DNA of 64,000 nucleotides from Blautia pseudococcoides. Its GTDB lineage: Bacteria; Bacillota; Clostridia; Lachnospirales; Lachnospiraceae. The DNA lies in assembly GCF_001689125.2 (NCBI RefSeq), contig NZ_CP015405.2, positions 2,013,001 to 2,077,000 of the forward strand. Reading direction: 5' to 3'. The position numbers and the translations under genes are program-made. Shown here one piece after another: positions 1 through 7,107 of this stretch. How positions within the stretch are numbered: the stretch's first letter is position 1; each line of letters starts with the position of its first letter. The notes beneath the pieces are model-generated. The model ran no database searches, had not been told where the DNA came from, and was given only the letters and a program-made list of their open reading frames with translations.

Positions 1-1298
1 AGAGCATCCTGGTTCAGGCATAGACTGCAGGCCAGCTCCGCGTCCTGAATGGAATTTCCGACCCAGATACCATATGTTCCTTGTTCCAGGATCCAGGCTG
101 CTTTTTCCTCACTAAAGGAAGCGAGCTGATAGACTGGGAAGGTAATGGTCATGCGGCAGGTTTCTCCCGGTTTTAATTCCTCTGTCTTGGCAAATCCGGC
201 AAGGCGGCGGTACTCTTTTTCCAGCTTCCCCTGGGGGCAGGAAACATAAATCTGCACAACTTCCTTTCCACAGTATGTATCTCCCGTGTTGTTCACCTCC
301 ACAGTTACCGCGATCTCCGGTTTGCCGTTTTCTGTATTTATTGCTTTTACATCCCTTGTGCTGATTGAAAAGTCTGTATAAGACAGTCCATAACCAAAAG
401 GATAGCGCACGGGCACGTCAAAAGTATCAAAATAACGGTATCCCACATAAATGCCTTCCTGGTATTTTTCTGTATTCACGTCCCCGTTTTTAAAGCTGAA
501 CGTATCACTGTTGGGATAATCTTTATAAGCAAGAGCCCATGTATCCGCCAGTTTGCCGCTTGGTGCTGCTTTGCCGGATATCACATCCGCGAAAGCGTTT
601 CCCCCCTCCTGTCCTGCCTGTACAAACTGGAGAACAGCTTTAATATTGTCAAATTCCTCCGCAAATGCCAGATCCACAAGGCCTCCTGTGTTGATGACCA
701 GCACCAGGGAGTTATATGCTTTTGACAACTGGGCGATCAGCGCTTTTTCCTCAGCGGAAATGAAATAATCCCCCTCTGTATCATGGCGGTCCGCATTTTC
801 ACCTGCAATACGGCTCAGCACATAGATTGCCGTGTCCGCACCGTCTGCAGAAGCCTTCTCCATATCAACCGGATTTCCGCAGGGCATGAAAAAGGGAGTT
901 GTGGAGTATGCCTCAAAGAAATTGTCATGGTATGCTTTCAGTTTTCCTAAAATTTCATCCCGCCATTTAAGCCGTGTCTCCTCATAGAGAGATGCATAGG
1001 CCTCCAGCCAGGCATCGCTGGTAATCTCATACCCGGCATTTTTTAAGCCCTGGCAGATGTTGATGCATTCTCTCTCGTTTACGTCACCGGAGCCTGTACC
1101 GCCCTTTATTGTCTTCACAGCACCTGCCCCGTACAGGCCAAGCTTTATACCTTTTTTTAAAGGCAGGATATGCTCCTGGTTTTTCAGAAGGACAAATCCT
1201 TCTGCTGCTGCCTGGCGGGCCGTTTTTCTGTTTTCAGTCTCTCTTACCGTCACTTCATTTGAAGTTGTTCCCGTAAATGTTTTCTTTTTTAACTGCAT
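1..1298 (-). CDS. GH3 beta-glucosidase-type glycoside hydrolase, permuted domain order (partial)
   Basis: The open frame starts at ATG 1296-1298 behind GGGAGGAAAACC and runs off the left edge, giving about 432 residues. It opens directly with the alpha/beta sandwich domain usually found second in GH3 (ARQAAAEGFVLLKN near residue 28), followed by the fibronectin-III-like part (YPFGYGLSYTDF, then a beta-rich stretch with GTYGIWVGNS). This C-domain-first order is known from Ruminococcus and Butyrivibrio glucosidases; the TIM barrel with the nucleophile Asp should lie beyond the edge and is not seen. No signal peptide, so probably cytoplasmic hydrolysis of imported glycosides. The AraC gene at 1543 is divergent and is the likely regulator. 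Substrate cannot be told. Confidence 0.9.
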   Translation of the reverse strand, partial: MQLKKKTFTGTTSNEVTVRETENRKTARQAAAEGFVLLKNQEHILPLKKGIKLGLYGAGAVKTIKGGTGSGDVNERECINICQGLKNAGYEITSDAWLEAYASLYEETRLKWRDEILGKLKAYHDNFFEAYSTTPFFMPCGNPVDMEKASADGADTAIYVLSRIAGENADRHDTEGDYFISAEEKALIAQLSKAYNSLVLVINTGGLVDLAFAEEFDNIKAVLQFVQAGQEGGNAFADVISGKAAPSGKLADTWALAYKDYPNSDTFSFKNGDVNTEKYQEGIYVGYRYFDTFDVPVRYPFGYGLSYTDFSISTRDVKAINTENGKPEIAVTVEVNNTGDTYCGKEVVQIYVSCPQGKLEKEYRRLAGFAKTEELKPGETCRMTITFPVYQLASFSEEKAAWILEQGTYGIWVGNSIQDAELACSLCLNQDA

Positions 1299-1542
1299 GG
1301 TTTTCCTCCCAGATAACTTGTCTTTCTTTATGTACTATTATGACCAACAACCCTCAAAATTTCTACGGTTCTTTTTAGCTATTTATAGGCTGATATTGAT
1401 ATTTTTCCCCCGGTTTGCTAGAATATTATCCGAAGGTTCTCTGTCAGTATTGACAAACGCACTCTAGTGCTGTCGGTCTTGTTTCTAACCGGATGGAACA
1501 CTGGCACTGATGATAAAACAACGTTATCTAAAGGAGGCAAAC
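1299..1542. promoter_or_regulatory. Divergent intergenic control region between GH3 and AraC genes
   Basis: No gene is seen. The region must hold the promoters of the GH3 gene (leftward) and the AraC gene (rightward). A TTGACA at 1449-1454 could be a -35 box for the AraC gene, but no good -10 was confirmed. An AraC-type operator is expected here by analogy only. Confidence 0.35.
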
Positions 1543-2400
1543 ATGCCGTACCAATATGAGAAAGTCCGGGAGACAAATGGTCTGCCTGCAAAATTTATGC
1601 TGTCCCAATGTACAGACCTGACCATTCCTGCCCACTGGCATGATTATCTGGAGGTTTTATATATGATGGAAGGGGAACTGACCGCGGTTGTGCAGGCGGG
1701 TTCCTATCTGCTCACCCCCGGCGATCTGATGATAATCAACAGTAAAGAACTCCATATGACCCGGGCCAATGGCTCAGTTTCTTATATCCTGCTGCAGATT
1801 TCTGCCGAACAGCTCCAAAATTTCCTGCCCTCCGGCACAAACCTGCACTTTCAGACAATGATCTCACCGAGAGCGCATACGGAAGGCTTTTCAAACCTCC
1901 GTCTGTGCCTGGAGCAGATGCTGGATGCCTATACTTATCAGGAAAATGGCTATCAGTTCTTCTTTGCTGCCAATCTCTATGAATTTTTGTACCACTTGTA
2001 TAAGAATTACTGTTCCCTCTCCCCCGCTGCGCCGGAAGTAAGAACTAACAGAGATTTAGAGCGGGTTACCCAGGTTATGGACTGGGTCCGGGACCATTTT
2101 CAAAAACCGCTGACACTGGATGACGCCGCCGCAAGCCTTGCCGTGAGCCGTGAATATTTCTGCCGTCTGTTTAAAAGATACACAGGACAGACCTTTCTGG
2201 AGTATCTGAATTCTGTCCGCACCATGCATTTATATGATGATTTGAAAAATACGGATGAAAGTATCACTGTACTGATGGAAAGAAACGGAATCAGCAATTA
2301 TAAAGTTTTTATGCGCACCTTTAAGAAGCTGTATGGTGATACACCTCAGAGAATACGAAGCGGAAACAGGGAATATTTTTCTCCGGAACTGCCATCCTAA
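1543..2400 (+). CDS. AraC family transcriptional regulator
   Basis: A 285-residue protein with an N-terminal cupin-like sensing domain (PAHWHDYLEVLYMMEGEL) and a C-terminal double helix-turn-helix of AraC/XylS type (LDDAAASLAVSREYFCRLFK, then the final ISNYKVFMRTFKKLYGDTP motif). The start at 1543 is chosen over an in-frame ATG at 1510 because AAGGAGG lies at 1531-1537. It is divergent from the GH3 gene, so it most likely activates that gene in response to a sugar; the ligand is unknown. The splB gene follows after 28 bases and may be co-transcribed by position, although the functions look unrelated. Confidence 0.9.
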   Translation: MPYQYEKVRETNGLPAKFMLSQCTDLTIPAHWHDYLEVLYMMEGELTAVVQAGSYLLTPGDLMIINSKELHMTRANGSVSYILLQISAEQLQNFLPSGTNLHFQTMISPRAHTEGFSNLRLCLEQMLDAYTYQENGYQFFFAANLYEFLYHLYKNYCSLSPAAPEVRTNRDLERVTQVMDWVRDHFQKPLTLDDAAASLAVSREYFCRLFKRYTGQTFLEYLNSVRTMHLYDDLKNTDESITVLMERNGISNYKVFMRTFKKLYGDTPQRIRSGNREYFSPELPS

Positions 2401-2428
2401 GTTTATACTATCATGGAGGTCCGCATAT

Positions 2429-3424
2429 ATGTTTCCAGACAAAATCTACTATGAAGAAGCAGCCATGGGCTATGAACTCGGAAAATACCTGAAACAAAAA
2501 TACCAGGACAGAACCTGGATTCCCATTGACAGCCACAATAAAATAGACGAACTGCGCACAAGGCCCAACTCTGCTTTCAGAGAAATGAAGCAGTATCTCA
2601 TTATCGGCATCCGCAAAACCCACCGTCATGTACCCAATGCCAAAGTCTCGGATTTTCTTGTACCTTATACCTCATCCGGCTGTATTGCTGCCTGTCTGTA
2701 CTGTTATCTGGTCTGCAACTATAATAAATGCTCTTATCTCCGTCTTTTCGTAAACCGGGAAGAGATGCTTGACAAGATCATGAAAACCGCAAACCGTTCA
2801 TCCCAAAATCTGACCTTTGAGATTGGCAGCAACAGTGACTTGGTCCTGGAAAACACCATCACCCACAACCTGGAATGGACCATAGAACGCTTTGCCGAAA
2901 GTGAAAAAGGCCGTCTGACTTTCCCAACCAAATTTGCCAGTGTGGCTCCCCTGCTTACCCTGCACCACGGCGGAAAGGTCATTTTCCGCATGAGCGTAAA
3001 CCCCGATAAAATCATCCGACAGATTGAACTGGGCACTTCACCTCTGAACAAACGGATGGAAGCTCTCAACCAAATGTGTGAGGCAGGATATCCCTGCGGA
3101 ATCCTCATTGCACCTGTCATATTTCTTCCCGGATGGCAGGATATGTACAGTCAATTGATCACGGTTCTTTCTGAAAAACTTTCCGAAAAAGTGAAGAAAA
3201 CCGCATTTATAGAAATTATTTTTATGAGCTATAGCTTTGTCCACCGAAAAATCAATGAGGAGGCCTTCCCGGATGCTCCAGACCTTTATGACAAAGAAAA
3301 AATGCAGGTCAGGGGCCGGGGTAAATACGGTTATGATCAGCCTTCCAGGCAGGAAGGGGAACTGTTTTTCCGGACTGAGCTTACCAGAAAACTTCCGCAT
3401 ATGGAAATTTTGTATTTTAGCTGA
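2429..3424 (+). CDS. splB: Spore photoproduct lyase (radical SAM)
   Basis: A 331-residue radical SAM enzyme that in spore formers reverses the 5-thyminyl-5,6-dihydrothymine photoproduct during germination. The cluster motif CIAACLYC (C-x3-C-x2-C, near residue 93) and the family block YCYLVCNYNKCSYLRLFVNR are intact. Length fits SplB. The start at 2429 follows GGAGG at 2415-2419; a longer in-frame ORF from 2333 would overlap the AraC gene and is not needed. A hairpin terminator follows at 3478. Presence supports an endospore former. Function is assigned from family motifs. Confidence 0.93.
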   Translation: MFPDKIYYEEAAMGYELGKYLKQKYQDRTWIPIDSHNKIDELRTRPNSAFREMKQYLIIGIRKTHRHVPNAKVSDFLVPYTSSGCIAACLYCYLVCNYNKCSYLRLFVNREEMLDKIMKTANRSSQNLTFEIGSNSDLVLENTITHNLEWTIERFAESEKGRLTFPTKFASVAPLLTLHHGGKVIFRMSVNPDKIIRQIELGTSPLNKRMEALNQMCEAGYPCGILIAPVIFLPGWQDMYSQLITVLSEKLSEKVKKTAFIEIIFMSYSFVHRKINEEAFPDAPDLYDKEKMQVRGRGKYGYDQPSRQEGELFFRTELTRKLPHMEILYFS

Positions 3425-3477
3425 ATCTATCAGATGATTGCCGGAAACAAACGAAAACACAGGTGCCAACCTACATC

Positions 3478-3513
3478 AAAACGCCGCCATTGGAGACAAT
3501 GGACGGCGTTTTT
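3478..3513 (+). terminator. Rho-independent terminator after splB
   Basis: Stem AAAACGCCGCCATTG pairs with CAATGG-A-CGGCGTTTT (one bulged A) around a GAGA loop and is followed by a T run. Confidence 0.85.
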
Positions 3514-3773
3514 CTTGCCTGCTGCTCGACGGAAAAGAAAAATTCTCTGCTCACTGATTGCTGTTTTTATTCTGGTGTTGCAGGTTTGCGGCTGTTAGCC
3601 CCTGCGATCATACGAACAAGCCATAAAATCAAAGCTCCCTGCATAGACCGCATGGAAATGGTGGAGATCGGCGGCATATTCATGCGCAAACAAGCGAACA
3701 AGTGGTGATACATTGAAAAGCTCTAAACCTTTGTCACTTCGCATTATGCCAGTGTCAAATACCTTTATATATT
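3514..3773. other. Intergenic stretch, no recognisable gene
   Basis: A 66-codon open frame on the plus strand overlaps the terminator and shows no ribosome binding site, no motif and no likeness to a known family. I regard the stretch as non-coding or as decayed sequence. Confidence 0.5.
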
Positions 3774-4673
3774 TTAATCACATGTATTCTCTAAAATCCT
3801 AAGATAATGGTTTGCTTCCCGCAGCACATGGTCTGCAAGCAGAGGCAGGATAATAGATGAGATCTCACAGTCGTTAATTCCTTTTGTGCCTGCCATCTTG
3901 AAATCTCTATATTTTTCTGTTTCCTGTAATGTTTTTTTCGTCAGATCACCCATGGTCCTGTTATTTTTATTCCTGGCTTCGCACAAAAGTTTTTTATAGT
4001 CTCCTGCAAACTCATCAGCAGTGGCGATCAGCTCTTCCTCCGACGGGTCCAGTAATCCACGGATAAATAAGGCATGTTCCATCATGATCTGATTCCAGAA
4101 CATTTCGGTCTCACGCATGCTTTTTGCACTGATCGTACCGCGTCTTTCCAGTTCCGATAAAAAGGAACGATATAATTTTGCCTCCCTTATAATGTGTTTT
4201 ATCAGCAGCGGATAATTGGCTGCAAACAATCTGCACCCTTCCATATCTGCCAGGATCCCTTCTTTAAACTCGATCAGTCCGTTTAGCAAATGCAGAACTT
4301 TCTGGTTGAGCATCCTTACCTCGTTCCTTGTCTGCCTGCTGCTGCATCCGCTTCCGGCGGTGAGCTTTTCTTCCCTGACCGTAATACATGTATCAATGGG
4401 TATTCCTGTAAGCTGTGATGTCTTTTTCTCTGACTGCCTTGTAAAATCTGTCACCACTTCCTGTGATTTCAGCACTCCGCATCCCACCAGGCCGTCGCTT
4501 AACTGCACAACTTCCCCTAAAATCTTCTCAAATTGTTCTCTGAACCATCCGGCTTTTTTTATGCAGGCTGAATCCTTTATCTGAAATCCGGCCTCAAGAA
4601 AAAGTGAATGTTCCTTCATGATCCTAATAAAAAACAAGTGAAGTTCCAGTGATATTACTGCATAATCTTTCAT
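3774..4673 (-). CDS. DUF2935 domain-containing protein
   Basis: A 299-residue, largely helical soluble protein with two related halves. Each carries the DUF2935 pattern in which His and Glu residues recur in long helices (FFIRIMKEHSLFLEAGF near residue 14; FWNQIMMEHALFIRGLLDP in the second half). The family is ferritin/hemerythrin-like in outline and is common in Clostridia, but its biochemical role is not established; metal binding by the His/Glu residues is an inference. It stands alone, convergent to splB and with no obvious operon partner. Confidence 0.85.
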   Translation of the reverse strand: MKDYAVISLELHLFFIRIMKEHSLFLEAGFQIKDSACIKKAGWFREQFEKILGEVVQLSDGLVGCGVLKSQEVVTDFTRQSEKKTSQLTGIPIDTCITVREEKLTAGSGCSSRQTRNEVRMLNQKVLHLLNGLIEFKEGILADMEGCRLFAANYPLLIKHIIREAKLYRSFLSELERRGTISAKSMRETEMFWNQIMMEHALFIRGLLDPSEEELIATADEFAGDYKKLLCEARNKNNRTMGDLTKKTLQETEKYRDFKMAGTKGINDCEISSIILPLLADHVLREANHYLRILENTCD

Positions 4674-4849
4674 CTATATATCCATTAAGTTTTTTATATT
4701 ATATGAAATAAGACAGCAAATGGTCTCTTTTGGATCCATATCCTACCCTGCATGAATTTTCTCTCTTATTTTTAGGGTGACTGCTGGCTATTTTTCTTTC
4801 TGTTTGTTACAATAGTACATGTAAATAACCACAAAGGAAGGAAATGCAT

Positions 4850-5083
4850 ATGCGTCTGGAAAAAATACAAAATCTTCTGAAAGAAAAATCCCTGGAGTTT
4901 CAATATAATGAGGTGGGCGGCTGCGGCAGCCTGGACTTTGATTACAGAGGTGTCCCTTATCACATCTGGGAATACCAGGAAAACGGCTGGGGCGTGGAGA
5001 CGAATGTGAAACACGGGGGATGCAATGAGGATCTTACCGGTGACTATGAAGAAGAAATCCTTCAGGTCATGAAAGACTGGTGA
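4850..5083 (+). CDS. Small conserved acidic protein of unknown function
   Basis: A 77-residue acidic protein, probably cytoplasmic. I do not recognise a named family, although it resembles short hypothetical proteins of Lachnospiraceae. It has Gly/Trp-rich blocks (EVGGCGSLDFDYRGVPYHIWEYQENG) and ends EEEILQVMKDW. The start at 4850 is chosen because AGGAAGG at 4835-4841 is 8 bases from it; the ATG at 4844 is only 2 bases from the ribosome binding site. A terminator follows. The single-gene unit and good ribosome binding site support it as real. Confidence 0.7.
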   Translation: MRLEKIQNLLKEKSLEFQYNEVGGCGSLDFDYRGVPYHIWEYQENGWGVETNVKHGGCNEDLTGDYEEEILQVMKDW

Positions 5084-5120
5084 ATAACAGCCTCCCGCGT
5101 GATCTCTATTATCATGAACG

Positions 5121-5148
5121 AAAAAACGGGCTCATATGAGTCCGTTTT
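5121..5148 (+). terminator. Hairpin terminator after the small acidic protein gene
   Basis: AAAACGG-G-CTCATATGAG-T-CCGTTTT forms a near-perfect stem. The A/T tails are symmetrical, so it could serve both strands. Confidence 0.75.
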
Positions 5149-5191
5149 CCGTGTCCAGTCCAAACTGGCCTGCAGCCCTGTTTCCATTCGC

Positions 5192-5602
5192 TTAATTTAC
5201 ACTTGTTACAATAAGAATACAAGCCATCAACATAGTAGTCAGGTCAACCACATAGTTTATCATATCCCCCAATTGTTTATTTTGGGGATTCTTCTTCATT
5301 TCTTTCAGCTTAGCTTTCAAATCATCAAATTCATGTTTTGATAAATATTGGTTCAAATTCTTTGTTTTGCTTAAAATGTACACAAGAGATATATCGTGAG
5401 GAGAAATTTCGTCTTTCGCCACCTCCGCCTTCATGATTCCGGCCAATGCATCCTTGTAGCTTCTATCAGGAATATATACGGCTTTATTACCGAACAAGCC
5501 GCCTTCTTTTTTCACTGCTGCACCATCTTCAAGCAGAGATTCACCAATCTCTGATAGTAGTTGTTTGATCCTGCTGCCTGTTGAAACTGCATAATCACTC
5601 AT
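5192..5602 (-). CDS. Hypothetical protein with C-terminal hydrophobic segment
   Basis: A 136-residue protein from ATG 5600-5602. A longer in-frame reading to 5743 would translate the GC-rich inverted repeat into a Pro-rich tail and is rejected. The body is charged and helical (SRIKQLLSEIGESLLEDG at the N-terminus, HEFDDLKAKLKEMKKNP later), and the last 23 residues are hydrophobic (MINYVVDLTTMLMACILIV), suggesting a tail anchor or membrane-associated end. No family recognised. Its upstream region is occupied by the 47-bp inverted repeat, which could influence its expression. Confidence 0.6.
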   Translation of the reverse strand: MSDYAVSTGSRIKQLLSEIGESLLEDGAAVKKEGGLFGNKAVYIPDRSYKDALAGIMKAEVAKDEISPHDISLVYILSKTKNLNQYLSKHEFDDLKAKLKEMKKNPQNKQLGDMINYVVDLTTMLMACILIVTSVN

Positions 5603-5633
5603 CAATTTTTCCGTGGACCGCCAGAGAAAACCA

Positions 5634-5847
5634 GGGAGAAGCGGAGGTGCCGGGAGGGGCGGCGGGGGTGTATCTGTGGCAGCGCGGTTAAGTGGAGGGT
5701 TCTGTGAGATCCACCAATTACAGAGACTTAGGCGAGAGCCCATTGGCGAACGTCTTAGTCGCAGTTATTGGTCAGCTCACAGGTTCCGCAACGTCGAGCG
5801 GCCACAGATACACCCCCGCCGCCCCTCCCGGCACCTCCGCTTCTCCC
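5634..5847. repeat. Long perfect inverted repeat: two 47-bp arms, 120-bp spacer
   Basis: Bases 5634-5680 and 5801-5847 are exact reverse complements over 47 bp and very GC-rich (GGGAGAAGCGG at the outer end, GTGTATCTGTGGC at the inner end), unlike the AT-rich flanks. The 120-bp spacer has no ORF with a ribosome binding site. The arms lie 32 bases upstream of the 5602 start and just ahead of the cold-shock promoter. It could be a dispersed non-autonomous element, a very stable RNA hairpin or an invertible segment; sequence alone does not decide. Confidence 0.85.
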
Positions 5848-5879
5848 GTCCCCTACGCAAAAAAATATTTTTTTCCCTA

Positions 5880-5908
5880 TTGACTTTTCCCTCCCATCAT
5901 GCTATGAT
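5880..5908 (+). promoter_or_regulatory. Sigma-A-type promoter of the cold-shock gene
   Basis: TTGACT (5880-5885), 17-base spacer, TATGAT (5903-5908). The start site would fall near 5915, giving an untranslated leader of roughly 110 bases, typical for csp genes where the leader acts in cold regulation (family knowledge). Confidence 0.8.
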
Positions 5909-6026
5909 ACAAAAAGTGATTAATTTGAATTTAGAGCCGACCAGACAATGATTCCATTTAATTCATTGCTGTGTTGGCTTTTTTCTATTTTATTACGACC
6001 AAATATTATATATGGAGGTACTGATT

Positions 6027-6239
6027 ATGAATAACGGTACAGTGAAATGGTTTAACGCTCAGAAGGGATACGGATTTATTACTGATTCCAATACAGGAGA
6101 GGATGTATTCGTACATTTTTCCGCTATTGTTTCCAATGGTTTCAAAAGCCTTGACGAAGGACAGAGAGTAACATTTGATACAGAGCAGGATCCGAAAGAC
6201 AGCAGAAAACTGAAAGCAGTTAATGTTTGTGCAGCATAA
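6027..6239 (+). CDS. Cold-shock protein (CspA/CspB family)
   Basis: A 70-residue single cold-shock domain that binds single-stranded RNA/DNA and acts as an RNA chaperone. Nucleic-acid binding motifs RNP1 (KGYGFIT) and RNP2 (VFVHFS) are intact, and the start [10 protein letters not shown] is canonical. GGAGG at 6014-6018 fixes the start at 6027; an upstream in-frame ATG at 6012 lies inside the ribosome binding region. It is a single-gene unit with its own promoter, long leader and strong terminator. Which of the several usual csp paralogues this is cannot be told. Confidence 0.95.
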   Translation: MNNGTVKWFNAQKGYGFITDSNTGEDVFVHFSAIVSNGFKSLDEGQRVTFDTEQDPKDSRKLKAVNVCAA

Positions 6240-6253
6240 TTCCTGATTGCATG

Positions 6254-6291
6254 AAAAGAGGCCGTGCAGCCAAATGCACGGCCTCTTTTTT
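6254..6291 (+). terminator. Rho-independent terminator of the csp gene
   Basis: AAAAGAGGCCGTGCA pairs with TGCACGGCCTCTTTT, followed by further T. Confidence 0.93.
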
Positions 6292-6308
6292 AACCATCTT
6301 TTCTTCCC

Positions 6309-6551
6309 TTATCTGTACACTTTCCCATACCGGAAATAAATCTTCTTATACCAAGGCAGTCTCTCATAAATAGCAGAGCAGACCTTCTTATACACACGCC
6401 GTGCATCTCTCCCCTGCATTCCGGACAATTCCTCATTGCCGAAACTCTCCTGAAGGGCAGCCCTCTGTATCTGTCCGGCTTCTTTTTTAGTGACAGACGG
6501 TACTGCATTTGACAGACTTTCTGAAAATCTGCCCCCATGGCCTCTATACAC
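6309..6551 (-). pseudogene. C-terminal remnant, probably of a transglutaminase-like protein
   Basis: About 80 codons open on the minus strand with a convincing protein end (RVYKKVCSAIYERLPWYKKIYFRYGKVYR read as two blocks) but no start or ribosome binding site; the frame begins where the DUF58 fragment stops. In Lachnospiraceae the order MoxR, DUF58, transglutaminase is common, so I read this as the tail of the third gene after an internal deletion. Assignment to transglutaminase rests on context and is tentative. Confidence 0.5.
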
Positions 6552-6660
6552 GCCAAAAAACCAGAAATGCCAGGATAAATACCATAACCGAAGAAGAGCG
6601 GTAAAGGCCTGCCAGATAAAAAAACAAAAGAAGTACCAGTGTTATCAGCAATTTTCTCAT
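6544..6660 (-). pseudogene. N-terminal fragment of a DUF58-type membrane protein
   Basis: ATG 6658-6660 opens a 38-codon frame made of two hydrophobic segments around LAGLYRSSS and ends at TAG 6544-6546. It starts four bases after the stop of the MoxR fragment, as expected for a MoxR-DUF58 operon. The rest of the gene is missing, so the protein cannot function. Confidence 0.55.
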
Positions 6661-6663
6661 CTG

Positions 6664-6866
6664 TCATCTCCCCTTAAAAAACGGCTGCTCCTCACGCTCC
6701 AGTATCTCGGCCTGCACATTTTCTTTTTCCGCGCCGTCCATACGCGCCCTGGTTCCAAGCCTCACTCTGTGATTGACCACAGGAATGAACTGGGCGGACA
6801 CATCCGCAGGGGATACAAAGTCATCCCCCGCTATCCAGGCCGTGACCTTGGCCATACGGACCAGTG
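6664..6866 (-). pseudogene. C-terminal fragment of a MoxR-type AAA+ ATPase
   Basis: The last 66 codons carry the typical MoxR lid end (LVRMAKVTAWIAGDDFVSPADV, then VNHRVRLGTRARMDG in separate blocks). Walker motifs are absent because upstream sequence has been replaced by a YobI-like fragment in the same reading frame. The gene is broken; the frame only looks open because the two pieces fused in phase. Confidence 0.65.
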
Positions 6867-7011
6867 ATTTCTGGAGTTTCTGCAAAAAAATCTCTCCTGA
6901 ATTCGTAGAATTAATAATTGGTATCACAGGAATAATAAAATCAAAGAATTTCGTCCGGTCTGTATCCGTAAATATATCATCCCTGATTGCATAAACAAAA
7001 TTATCATAATG
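6867..7011 (-). pseudogene. Internal fragment of a YobI-like P-loop NTPase
   Basis: About 48 residues (DNFVYAIRDDIF, TKFFDFIIPVIPIINSTNSG) match my memory of the YobI/KAP-like NTPase family, which is linked to phage defence loci. Both ends of the gene are absent; the fragment is joined in frame to the MoxR tail. It marks a deletion or recombination junction. Confidence 0.55.
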
Positions 7012-7015
7012 CAAG

Positions 7016-7052
7016 TAAGGACGGGACCTACAACATATAGGCTCCGTCCTTA
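7016..7052 (-). terminator. Hairpin downstream of the GH43 gene
   Basis: TAAGGACGG and CCGTCCTTA pair, with an inner CCTA/TAGG stem. It lies about 55 bases after the GH43 stop codon. There is no T run, so termination is uncertain. Confidence 0.4.
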
Positions 7053-7107
7053 ACACTACTAACATATGTTAGATCTGTTTATCTTCTTCCTATTAACTTA
7101 AACAACC

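Noticed and set aside
3463..3708. 81-codon plus-strand frame after splB
   Set aside because: It includes the splB terminator, has no ribosome binding site and matches no family I know.
5613..5951. Plus-strand open frames across the GC-rich inverted repeat
   Set aside because: Low-complexity translation of the inverted repeat; no ribosome binding site.
6290..6667. 125-codon minus-strand frame starting MTDEKIADNTG
   Set aside because: It is out of frame with the recognisable DUF58 and tail fragments and its composition is not protein-like.
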